DNA of 41,673 bases, from positions 1 to 41,673 of the forward strand of contig NZ_SMJZ01000063.1 in assembly GCF_004348345.1 (NCBI RefSeq). The letters run 5' to 3'. Below the pieces are notes generated by a model. The model was not told the DNA's origin. It saw only the letters and a program-made list of their open reading frames with translations, and searched no databases. The stretch is from Nonomuraea longispora (GTDB lineage Bacteria; Actinomycetota; Actinomycetes; Streptosporangiales; Streptosporangiaceae). Made by a program: the position numbers and the translations under genes. Every line of letters begins with the position of its first letter. The stretch's first letter is position 1. Positions 32,444 through 41,673 of the stretch are shown in pieces.

Positions 32444-33340
32444 ATGCCTTTTCACGTACACCCGCTGGCCTGGCTTCTGGCGCTCGAAGGCGTCGCGCTG
32501 CTGCGCGCCCAGGCAGGTGACATCGGCGGCGAGGAGAACTTCGTGGCGCGGCGGATCGCCGAGATCCGCAGGTTGTGCGCCGACCCGGAGCTGGCACGCC
32601 GTACGGGCGCCGTCGTCGGCCACGCGAGCACGGTGGAGGGGTACGCGCAGTGGGCCGGCTCGTACGACTCCGAGGAAAACCCGCTGATCGCGGTGGAGGA
32701 GCCGCAGGTCCGGCGCATCCTCGCCGCTTTGCCCCCGGGCAGGGCCCTGGACGCCGCATGCGGCACGGGAAGGCACGCCGCGTTCCTCGCCGGGCTCGGG
32801 CACGAGGTCGTCGGTGTGGACTCGTCGGCGGAGATGCTCGCCCTGGCCCGCGCCAAGACCCCGGACGGCACGTTCCACGAGGCGGACCTGCACGACCTGC
32901 CGATCGAGCCGACGAGCTTCGACCTGGTGGTCTGCGGGCTGGCGCTGACCCACCAGCCGGCTCTCGGGCCTGCGTTGCGCGAGTTCGCCAAGGTGGTCAG
33001 GCCGGGCGGCCACATCGTGTTGTCGGACATCCACGTGCTCTCGCTCTACCTCGGCGGCGTGGCCAAGGTGACCGGGCCGGACGGCGGTCTGCGGGCGATG
33101 CCGGCCGGCCGCTTCCTGGCCGGCGACTACATCGCCGCGATCCGGGAGGCCGGGCTGGAGATCGTGGCCTGCCACGAACCCAGGTGGGGCGAGGCGCCGG
33201 GCGGGCACGGCGGCCCGCTCGCCCAGCAGTGGTGTCCCGAGGCGGCCGAGCTGGCCTACCGCGACACCCCCGCAGTGATCATCTGGCACCTCCGCCGCCC
33301 CCTGGCCGGCGCTTCAGGACCATTGGGTCCTAATATGTAA
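32444..33340 (+). CDS. Class I SAM-dependent methyltransferase
   Basis: Rossmann-fold methyltransferase of 298 residues. The SAM motifs are GRALDAACGTGRHAAFLA (motif I, about 103-120), EVVGVDSSAEMLALAR with acidic Asp, and SFDLVVCGLALTHQP then ALREFAKVVRPGGHIVLSDI (motif IV/V), as in UbiE/Methyltransf_11 enzymes. The first 60 residues form a separate helical lead. ATG 32444 has no ribosome site, but TACCAT (32431-32436) suggests a -10 for a leaderless transcript. The last codons include a hairpin AGGACCATTGGGTCCT (33316-33331), and the stop overlaps the operator for the next gene. Substrate unknown. Confidence 0.85.
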   Translation: MPFHVHPLAWLLALEGVALLRAQAGDIGGEENFVARRIAEIRRLCADPELARRTGAVVGHASTVEGYAQWAGSYDSEENPLIAVEEPQVRRILAALPPGRALDAACGTGRHAAFLAGLGHEVVGVDSSAEMLALARAKTPDGTFHEADLHDLPIEPTSFDLVVCGLALTHQPALGPALREFAKVVRPGGHIVLSDIHVLSLYLGGVAKVTGPDGGLRAMPAGRFLAGDYIAAIREAGLEIVACHEPRWGEAPGGHGGPLAQQWCPEAAELAYRDTPAVIIWHLRRPLAGASGPLGPNM

Positions 33341-33360
33341 ACGCATCCGTATGCGTTTAC
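33337..33360. promoter_or_regulatory. Perfect inverted repeat before the metallo-beta-lactamase gene
   Basis: GTAAACGCAT-CCGT-ATGCGTTTAC: ten-base arms match exactly. It begins at the stop codon of the methyltransferase gene and ends 16 bases before the next start. TAATAT (33331-33336) directly before it is a good -10 candidate, so a repressor here would block the promoter. The TetR gene at 34894 in the same operon is the likely binder. Confidence 0.7.
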
Positions 33361-33376
33361 GAAATGAGGTGACCGA

Positions 33377-34897
33377 ATGCTGAAGCTCCTGGGCAAGATC
33401 GGGTTACTCGTCTGCGCCCTCGCGGCCGGCGCTGTCTGGCTCGTCATCCTGCGGCTGAAGAACGTGCCGGTTCCGCTGCTGGTGGCGTACGGGCTGGTGC
33501 TGGGTGTTTTCGTGGTCGCGATGGCGTGGCCCGGTGTGCTCGGCCGGCTGTCCACCCGGCGCCGGGTGGCGGCGTTCGCCGGAATCCCGGCCGGCCTCGG
33601 CACCCTCGGGCTCTACCTCGCGGTCGTGTACCACGTCACGGACCTGCCCGTGCTGCCGGCCCTCGCCGCCGTGGCCTGCCTGGCGTGGGCGGTGGCCGCC
33701 CTCCTGCGCGGGCGCCGTACGGCGGGCGACCCGGGCGCCCGCCGGACCAGGCGGGCCTTCCTCCTCGGCGGTGCCGGCCTGGTGCTGGGCGTGATGAGCG
33801 GGCTGTCGGTCAGCCGGGTGGAAGGCCGGCGCCGCGAGGTGCTCGCCGGGCTAGAGCGGCAGAGGCAGGCGGCCGTACGCGCCGCGGGCACGCGGAAGCG
33901 GGTCGCCGACGGCGCCGTACGGGTGTTCCCGATCCACACCGGCGACACCATCGTCACCTACGGCCAGTTCTACGGCGGACTGGACGGCTGGGAAGGGCTG
34001 AACGGCTACGTGCGCACCCTGGTGGACAAGGCGCAGATCGCCGTACCCGTCCACGCCTACCTCATCGACCATCCCCGGCACGGGCTCCTCCTGGTCGACA
34101 CCGGCGTCAACAGCGAGCAGGCCTGGGATCATGACGGGTACTACGACATGACCTCGCGCCTGCTGACCGAGCGCGACGAATACCGGATGACCCCCGAGCA
34201 GGACCTGCGCGTACAGTTGGCCCGGCTCGGCTACGACGCCGAGGAGATCAGCACCGTGTTCCTCACCCACGTTCACGACGACCACGCCGGAGGGCTGCGC
34301 CACCTGCCGCGGGCGACGGTGGTGATGGACCGCCGCGACTGGGAGCACGGCGTGTTGTATCCGCACTCCTTCGAGCTGGTCAAGGACAACCTGTCCTTCC
34401 CCGCCTTCGACTCCGGGCCCTTCGGGCCCTTCCCGGCCGGCCAGGATCACTTCGGTGACGGCAGCGTCATCCTGCTGCCCACCCCCGGCCACTCTCCCGG
34501 CCACATGTGCGTGCTGCTGCGTCTGGACACAGGCGGCGTGCTGTTCATGGGCGACACCCTCTACACGCTGCCCCACCTGGCCGTGGACCAGGTCCGCCAG
34601 ATGACCATCGGCGGGGCCGACACGGTCCGCCAGATCGGGGCGGCCCGGCGCATCCAGAAGATGCTGGCCTCCGACCCCGGCGTCGTGCCGCTGTTCGCCC
34701 ACGACAACACCCGCTACCAGTCCGAGTTGGTCGCCTCCGCCTTCGCCGACGGCACGCCCGGCGAGGAGGGGCTGCGGGCGTTGCGCGCCCACATGGACAC
34801 CGTTCTCACCCCCGGCTGGCGGTTGCGGCCCGGGCACGCACCGCATTTCGTACCGCCGGCGGCCGGTACGGCGCGAGGGCGGGTGGAGTTCCGATGA
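33377..34897 (+). CDS. Membrane-anchored metallo-beta-lactamase-fold hydrolase, AiiA-like
   Basis: A 506-residue protein: four hydrophobic helices (about residues 5-22, 30-50, 62-85 and 88-107), then a membrane or export segment near 127-146 (AFLLGGAGLVLGVMSGLSV), then an extracytoplasmic hydrolase domain. The zinc site is complete: FLTHVHDDHAGGLRHL (H-x-H-x-D-H), PTPGHSPGHMCVLL, FMGDTLYTLPHL (bridging Asp) and VPLFAHDNTRY. The size and spacing fit the N-acyl-homoserine-lactonase (AiiA/AttM) branch, but the membrane part is unusual for it. ATG 33377 has GAGGTGA about five bases upstream. Coupled by ATGA to the downstream TetR gene. May hydrolyse a lactone signal or antibiotic; substrate unproven. 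Confidence 0.8.
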   Translation: MLKLLGKIGLLVCALAAGAVWLVILRLKNVPVPLLVAYGLVLGVFVVAMAWPGVLGRLSTRRRVAAFAGIPAGLGTLGLYLAVVYHVTDLPVLPALAAVACLAWAVAALLRGRRTAGDPGARRTRRAFLLGGAGLVLGVMSGLSVSRVEGRRREVLAGLERQRQAAVRAAGTRKRVADGAVRVFPIHTGDTIVTYGQFYGGLDGWEGLNGYVRTLVDKAQIAVPVHAYLIDHPRHGLLLVDTGVNSEQAWDHDGYYDMTSRLLTERDEYRMTPEQDLRVQLARLGYDAEEISTVFLTHVHDDHAGGLRHLPRATVVMDRRDWEHGVLYPHSFELVKDNLSFPAFDSGPFGPFPAGQDHFGDGSVILLPTPGHSPGHMCVLLRLDTGGVLFMGDTLYTLPHLAVDQVRQMTIGGADTVRQIGAARRIQKMLASDPGVVPLFAHDNTRYQSELVASAFADGTPGEEGLRALRAHMDTVLTPGWRLRPGHAPHFVPPAAGTARGRVEFR

Positions 34898-35532
34898 CCT
34901 CGACGCGGCGCACCCGGGGCAGACCGCGCGACCCCGAGGCCGACGAGGCGATCATGAAGGCGGCACTGGAGTTGTTCGTGGAGCGCGGCCTGGAAGGCGC
35001 GAACGTCGAGCAGATCGCCAAGCGCGCCGGCGTGGCCAAGGTGACCGTGTACCGGCGCTGGTCGTCGAAGGAGGAACTGCTCACGCAGGCGATCGAGCGG
35101 GCCCGTACGCTCGCCCCCGAGGCCGACCTCTGGGCCGGTGCCGACGCCGCGGCGTCGCCGGCCGACGAGCGGCTCATGGACTCCTGGGTACGCACCTTCG
35201 GCGACCCCCGTTTCCGGGCGGTCCTCGCCCAGCTCATCGGCTCCAGCGTCACCCGGCCGTCGCTGCTGGCCACCTACCGCGAGCAGCACATCGAACCGCG
35301 CCGCAGGCTGATCCACGCCGCGCTTGAGCGGGCCCGCCGCGACGGCCGGGTGGACGCCGACGCCGACCTCGACACCGTGATCGACATGGTGGTGGGCGCG
35401 GCGATGTACCGCATGCTCATCGACCCGGACGCGCCCGCCGCCCCCGACGCCACCCGCGCGTACCTGGAACGGGTGCTCCGCCAGGTCGACCGGCTGCTGC
35501 GGCGCCCCGACCCGCCCGAAGGGAGCACGTGA
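34894..35532 (+). CDS. TetR-family regulator
   Basis: Regulator of 212 residues, HTH region RDPEADEAIMKAALELFVER then NVEQIAKRAGVAKVTVYRRW and SSKEELLTQAI, followed by the common TetR_C_16-type C-terminal domain. The Arg-rich start TSTRRTRGRPR is typical of this branch. ATG 34894 overlaps the hydrolase stop, so regulator and enzyme are made together. The inverted repeat at 33337-33360 is the expected binding site, giving negative feedback on the operon. The final residues approach the convergent UvrA gene with a seven-base gap. Confidence 0.9.
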   Translation: MTSTRRTRGRPRDPEADEAIMKAALELFVERGLEGANVEQIAKRAGVAKVTVYRRWSSKEELLTQAIERARTLAPEADLWAGADAAASPADERLMDSWVRTFGDPRFRAVLAQLIGSSVTRPSLLATYREQHIEPRRRLIHAALERARRDGRVDADADLDTVIDMVVGAAMYRMLIDPDAPAAPDATRAYLERVLRQVDRLLRRPDPPEGST

Positions 35533-35539
35533 GCGGCGG

Positions 35540-37933
<2,394 letters not shown>

Positions 37934-38183
37934 CGTGTAGATCCCTTTCTCGCGCGGTCGCCGTCGTGACTTTCGTCCGCGTCGCCTGGCTGCGGTTCGA
38001 CCAGTCATGAGCGTACGTGTGGTTGTCCTGTACCTCTGTCACGCGGGCCCGGGGGCGGAGCCCGTGTGAGCGGTGAGGTCCACGGCGCCACGTTAGGCGA
38101 GGGCAGAGGGCCGGCGCTTCTCGGATCCTGCCCGGTCCGCGCGAGAACTCCTCACCGCCGAGGTTCGTCGTTAGTGTGCAAGA

Positions 38184-39212
38184 ATGCGATTAACCTCCCG
38201 ATCTTCTGGCGCGTCAGCGTTCGTGGCGGCTGCCGTGGCCGTCATGGGCACCGCATCGGCCTCGGTCGCCCAGGCGGGCGACGTGAGCGCGGGCGCTACT
38301 GACCGAGTGCTCCGGGTCTACACCAACAACATCGAGAACCTCGTCAGGAACAACGCCGACGGTTCGTGCACCCGGATCTCGGGCCCGGACCACCTCACCT
38401 CCATGCTGGTCGACGACGGCGGCAGAACGGGCACCTCCGGCGTACAGGCTCCGGACCTGCTGATCGTGCAGCAGGTCCGCGGCACGGGACAGGCAACGGC
38501 CTACGCCGACCAGCTCGCCGCGAAGTTCGGCCATCCGGCGGGCACGTACAGGGCGATCGTGGCCTGGGACGACCCCGAGCCGTGGGGCGGCTCGCACCAC
38601 TGCAACCGGCAGTCGCTGGGCGACCTGAAGAAGAAGCAGACGAACGCGATCATCTACAACACCAGAACGCTGAGCCTGGCGGCGGGCGACGTCTCGAAAT
38701 ACTGGAGCGCGGGCTGGCTGAAGCCCGGCACCGCGTACGCCGGCGGAGCCGGATGCACGCTCTACAAGCCGCCGAACAACGACGACGGCGCGGCCAACCG
38801 GCACAAGTGGAAACGTACGAGCGCCATCGCGGCGAAGTTCTCGATCAAGGAGACGGGGACGACGGTCTTCGCCGCGACCATGCACCTGCCCGAGCAGAAC
38901 GGCGCGAATGCCTGCGCGGGTGCGGGCACGACCGGCGTCGCCGGTTCCGGCATCCACGTCGGCGCGGACGCCACGCGCCTGATGAACGCCTCGACGATCC
39001 GGGTGATCGGCATCGACGCCAACCGGAGGAACATCGCCTCCTCCACGCTGAGCGGCTTCGGCATGACCGGCTACGGAGCGCGGCCGACCTTCGGCACCAG
39101 GAAGATCGACTACCTGTTCGTCAAGGGCACGGTGCAGCCGTCGGCCATCGATCACACCGTGAGCAGCACGAAGTCGGACCACCTGGCGCTGTACGGGTTC
39201 ATCGCGTACTGA
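38184..39212 (+). CDS. Secreted endonuclease/exonuclease/phosphatase-fold protein
   Basis: Secreted protein of 342 residues. Signal peptide: Arg-containing start, hydrophobic FVAAAVAVMGTASASV, cleavage after AQA (about residue 31). The mature domain has the EEP pattern: VLRVYTNNIENL at strand 1, IGIDANRRN (the D-x-N motif), and TKSDHLALYGFIAY at the C-terminus with the conserved Asp-His. The strand-2 motif, normally QEV with metal-binding Glu, reads LLIVQQVRG here, so the Glu is Gln. Substrate may be nucleic acid or a phosphoester; the change may reduce or alter activity. ATG 38184 has no ribosome site but TTAGTG at 38171-38176 may be a -10, giving a leaderless message. Confidence 0.8.
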   Translation: MRLTSRSSGASAFVAAAVAVMGTASASVAQAGDVSAGATDRVLRVYTNNIENLVRNNADGSCTRISGPDHLTSMLVDDGGRTGTSGVQAPDLLIVQQVRGTGQATAYADQLAAKFGHPAGTYRAIVAWDDPEPWGGSHHCNRQSLGDLKKKQTNAIIYNTRTLSLAAGDVSKYWSAGWLKPGTAYAGGAGCTLYKPPNNDDGAANRHKWKRTSAIAAKFSIKETGTTVFAATMHLPEQNGANACAGAGTTGVAGSGIHVGADATRLMNASTIRVIGIDANRRNIASSTLSGFGMTGYGARPTFGTRKIDYLFVKGTVQPSAIDHTVSSTKSDHLALYGFIAY

Positions 39213-39228
39213 GCTCGCACCCCAGGCG

Positions 39229-39257
39229 GGGTGGCGGGTGCCGTGCGCCCGCCACCC
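39229..39257 (+). terminator. Hairpin after the secreted EEP gene
   Basis: GGGTGGCGGG-type left arm (39229-39238) pairs over ten bases with CCCGCCACCC (39248-39257) around a nine-base loop. It lies 16 bases after the stop codon. No U-tract follows, as usual for actinomycetes. Confidence 0.6.
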
Positions 39258-39576
39258 GGATCAGCGGGTGAGGAGGCGGACGCCGACCGGCTGCACTATT
39301 CACTGCGCTTCATGTCGGCGGTGACGGTGGATGGAGGACCTGGTATGTCCAGATCGTAGGTGGGTACATCGTGCGTGCGGTCAACCCTTTGCAGGCGGCG
39401 CTCACGACTGCCGGCCCGAGTTTGCGGCACTTGGAAGCAACCTTCGCGGCGCACGGTTCGTTCTACGCGGCCCGCGGTCGCCGGACCACGGCACTGACCT
39501 CACCACGGCCTGACCAGAGTAGCCCCGCACGTCACACGGAAGCGCGATATGAGCACAACACATGGCGGCGCGGGAG
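39258..39576. other. Stretch without a recognisable gene
   Basis: Short open frames exist on the plus strand (from 39331 and 39371) but I see no protein family, membrane segment or motif in them. Nothing else stands out in this stretch. Confidence 0.5.
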
Positions 39577-39879
39577 TTAAGGCATGGCACGCATCGCTTC
39601 GCTTCCTGCTGTCGGTCTGGCTGCTGTCGATACTCCTAGCCCGTAACCCTGCTCAACAACAGCGACAGACCTCAGGAACTCGACGGCGTCAGCACCGTAC
39701 ACGCCAGAAGGGTCGAATACCGCGCGAGCCCGTCCGCCCCCCGGCAAGCCGGAGAAGTTGCCGTCGTCGAGTTCGAAGCTCGCCGTGACCACGTCCGGTT
39801 GCCCGTCCGCGGAGACGGTGGCGATGCGAACGAGCGGCTGCGACTGCAGATATGCGAGCTCTTCTTCGGTGAACGACAT
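39577..39879 (-). pseudogene. PPOX-type flavin/F420 oxidoreductase, broken
   Basis: ATG 39879 (GGGGGA nine bases upstream) starts MSFTEEELAYLQSQPLVRIA then TVSADGQPDVVTASFELDDG, the N-terminus of PPOX-class F420- or flavin-dependent oxidoreductases. After FELDDGNFSG the expected strand (GxNxxxTxxYRNIRxNPKVA) is replaced by unrelated sequence (LPGGGRARAVFDPSGVYGAD). The chain ends after about 100 residues against about 140 in the family. The second half is therefore lost or shifted, and the gene is unlikely to work. Confidence 0.6.
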
Positions 39880-40218
39880 GGATGAATTCCCCCTGCGCTT
39901 CACGCGGACTGCGGCTTCAGATTCTCCAAGTCTTCAACCTCAACCACTGTCGAGGTCAACCCGAGTCCGGCCGGTTTCGTTGGTCGCTAGCGACGGCGGC
40001 TGCCGCGACGGCCACACCTCACGGTCACTACGCCGAGCCCTGAGTCACCACGCTGGTGTGGTTCGCGGCTGAACAGCGACTGGCGGCCGTCGAAGGAAGC
40101 CCCAGTACGGTCCTCCGTAACCGGATCGCCCGGGTCAACGCGGCCTTCCGAAGCGGCAAGGTCGATGGACGACCTGCAACGCGACCTCGAAGCTCAGCAA
40201 GCCGCCCGCGAGGCGGAA
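39880..40218 (+). other. Degenerate helical-protein fragment
   Basis: Around 40065-40215, plus-strand frames read EQRLAAVEGSPSTVLRNRIA and RVNAAFRSGKVD, then after a frame change DDLQRDLEAQQAAREAESVA. The pieces look like one broken helical protein of a mobile-element or DNA-binding type, but I cannot name it. No gene is seen in 39880-40055. Confidence 0.3.
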
Positions 40219-41589
40219 TCAGTTGCTCCTCACTCGGGCGGGCCCGTCCGATCCGGCCGGATATTCAGCAAGCGGCACCAGATCCCTGGACCAAGCCGAC
40301 ATGACCGGTTCGAGAACCCGCCAGGCCTCTTCGGCCTCGTCGGCACGGATGGACAGCGCCGCGTTCCCGAGCAGCACATCCGCCAGCAGCCGGCCGTAGG
40401 CAGGCAGTTCGGAGGGCGCCGGCTGCGCGGTGAGGGTGAGCGGGGCGAGAGTGCGGGCGTTGCTGCCGATCCCGGCAAGCGCCAGGGTCATGCTCTCCGG
40501 CTCCAGCCCGAAGCGCAGCACGTTGGGCACGACCTCCTCGTCGAGGCCAAGGGGCAGGTGCGGTACGGGCCGGAAGCGCACTGCGACCTCTTTGCGGTCA
40601 TGGCCGAGCGCCTTGCCGGAACGGAGCCGGAAGGTCGTGCCGGACCAGCGCCAGCTTTCCAGCGCCAGCTCTACCTCGGCGAAGGTCTCGGTACGGCGCC
40701 GCGGGTCCACGCCCTCCTCCTCGGCGTAGGAGGGGACGTCGCGGTCGCCGACGCGGCCGGCCAGGTAGCGTGCGCGGTGAGTGCGGCGTACGACGTCGTC
40801 GTCGGTGAGCGGGCGCACCGAGCGGAGCACGTCGATCTTCCGGTCCCGCAGGTCGCGTTCGCCGAGGCTGAGCGGCGGTTCCATGGCCACCAGGCACAGC
40901 ACCTGGAGCAGATGGTTCTGCACCATGTCCTTGAGCGCCCCAACGCCGTCGTAGTAGCCCGCCCGGCCCTCCAGGGCCAGGGTCTCGTCCCAGACGATCT
41001 CCACCTCGGAGATGTGGGAGCTGTTCCAGATGGGCTCAAGGACGCGGTTGGCCAGCCGGCTGCCGAGCACGTTCTGGACGGTCGTCATGGCGAGGAAATG
41101 GTCGACGCGGAACACCGCATGCTCGGGCACGACGCCCGCCAGTAGCCGGTTCAGCTCCACCGCGCTGGCGAGGTTTTCGCCGAACGGCTTCTCCAGCACG
41201 ATCCGGCTGCCCGGCGGCAGGTTCGCAGCGCCGAGGGCGGCGACCGCGCCGGGGAAGATCCCCGGCGGGAGGGCGACGTAGACGGCGACGGGCCCGCCAC
41301 CGGCGACGAGCGAGGCCATGTCGGCGGCGTTGGTGGCGTCCGCCTGCCGGTATCGGGCGGAGTCGGCGATCGCCTTCCTGGCCTCGGTGGGCTCCATCAC
41401 AGCGTGCCGGTCGAGCTGGGCGGACGCCCAGCGGCGGAACTCCTCGTCGGTCCAGCCTTGCCGGTCGGCGCAGGTGAGTTCGAACCGGTCGGCGAGGTGT
41501 CCGCCCGCGCGCAGGGCGACCAGAGCCGGCAGCAGATAGCGGGCGTTGAGGTCGCCGGTTGCGCCGAGGATGACGAGTCGGTCGATCAT
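40219..41589 (-). CDS. zwf: Glucose-6-phosphate dehydrogenase paralogue
   Basis: NADP-dependent G6PDH-family enzyme, 456 residues, full length. The cofactor turn is LVILGATGDLNARYLLPAL. SRIVLEKPFGEN is conserved, and the catalytic His is in GALKDMVQNHLLQVL. The substrate signature, normally R-x-D-H-Y/F-L-G-K-E, reads RVDHFLAMTTVQNVL, so the Gly-Lys that touches the sugar phosphate is Ala-Met. LRSGKALGHDRKEV near the C-terminus keeps the late Lys residues. The start ATG 41589 overlaps the stop of a GH15-like gene (ATGA). The pairing with a trehalase/glucoamylase-like enzyme suggests sugar breakdown feeding NADPH supply. The altered signature raises doubt about the true substrate, so the symbol is given for the family only. 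Confidence 0.85.
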   Translation of the reverse strand: MIDRLVILGATGDLNARYLLPALVALRAGGHLADRFELTCADRQGWTDEEFRRWASAQLDRHAVMEPTEARKAIADSARYRQADATNAADMASLVAGGGPVAVYVALPPGIFPGAVAALGAANLPPGSRIVLEKPFGENLASAVELNRLLAGVVPEHAVFRVDHFLAMTTVQNVLGSRLANRVLEPIWNSSHISEVEIVWDETLALEGRAGYYDGVGALKDMVQNHLLQVLCLVAMEPPLSLGERDLRDRKIDVLRSVRPLTDDDVVRRTHRARYLAGRVGDRDVPSYAEEEGVDPRRRTETFAEVELALESWRWSGTTFRLRSGKALGHDRKEVAVRFRPVPHLPLGLDEEVVPNVLRFGLEPESMTLALAGIGSNARTLAPLTLTAQPAPSELPAYGRLLADVLLGNAALSIRADEAEEAWRVLEPVMSAWSRDLVPLAEYPAGSDGPARVRSN

Positions 41590-41673
41590 GCCGTGCTACC
41601 CGCTCTCGCTCGTGCGAGGTTGACGCCGCTGGCGATGATCCCGATGTGGCTGAACGCCTGCGGGAAGTTGCCC
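41586..41673 (-). CDS. GH15-like glycosidase (partial, C-terminal end)
   Basis: Only the last 28 codons are inside the window: GNFPQAFSHIGIIASGVNLA, then RARAGSTA and stop. GNFPQAFSHIGL is the well-conserved end of glycoside hydrolase family 15 enzymes (glucoamylase or trehalase type) in actinobacteria. The stop overlaps the start of the G6PDH gene by ATGA, so the two are co-translated. The gene continues beyond 41673. Confidence 0.75.
   Translation of the reverse strand, partial: GNFPQAFSHIGIIASGVNLARARAGSTA

Overview
The window is high-GC DNA with GC-rich third codon positions, many GTG and TTG starts, ATGA/GTGA gene overlaps, and families typical of filamentous actinomycetes (LuxR/LAL regulators, Eis-type acetyltransferase, several TetR regulators, FecCD siderophore-type transport). 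I infer a Streptosporangiaceae or Streptomyces-like actinomycete. It reads as an accessory, heavily rearranged region: about a dozen truncated or frameshifted genes and fragments of four kinds of mobile element (IS3, IS5, Tn3-type transposase, serine resolvase) lie between intact small operons.

Layout. 1-5.6 kb is a graveyard: a broken ArsB/SLC13-type permease followed by a broken universal-stress-like gene, an IS3 end, half an alpha/beta hydrolase, an intact FUSC membrane protein whose stop codon lies on the edge of a frameshifted IS5 copy, and the remains of an ABC exporter. 5.6-13.8 kb is the most coherent block: a divergent metal-type locus. On the minus strand, a YraQ/UPF0718-type permease is followed by two TIGR03943/DUF1980 paralogues. 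On the plus strand, FecCD permease, ATPase and substrate-binding lipoprotein genes overlap end to start. A Fur-family-like inverted repeat lies in the shared promoter region, and a second such site stands before the ABC exporter remnant. The block continues, after a perfect 30-bp palindrome, with a truncated siderophore-type ATPase, an MFS exporter and a 2-oxoglutarate oxygenase gene that has been split by an inversion. I read this as a decaying metallophore locus, possibly for zinc, with an intact import half.

13.8-23.7 kb holds a zinc-ribbon/coiled-coil protein with a perfect inverted repeat over its start codon; an ArsR/SRPBCC pair; small plasmid-like ORFs; an SDR; an SDR/VC0807-family/TetR operon lying between a truncated resolvase and a Tn3-type transposase remnant; an aminoglycoside-phosphotransferase-like kinase; and an Eis-type acetyltransferase divergent from a large LuxR regulator (23.7-26.5 kb).

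26.8-41.7 kb holds a truncated dihydrofolate-reductase-like gene, a small winged-helix-like protein, a two-gene operon (GH-A-like TIM barrel plus FAD monooxygenase) divergent from a TetR gene with a near-perfect 28-bp palindrome between them, a protein built of two tandem P-loop kinase-like domains, a methyltransferase, a membrane-anchored metallo-beta-lactamase plus TetR operon with its own palindrome, a short UvrA paralogue, a secreted endonuclease/phosphatase-fold protein with an altered metal-site motif, a PPOX remnant, and a glucose-6-phosphate dehydrogenase paralogue overlapping the end of a GH15-like gene cut by the window edge.

Functions are assigned from motifs and family resemblance read by eye. 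No search was run, and all regulatory assignments are inferences.
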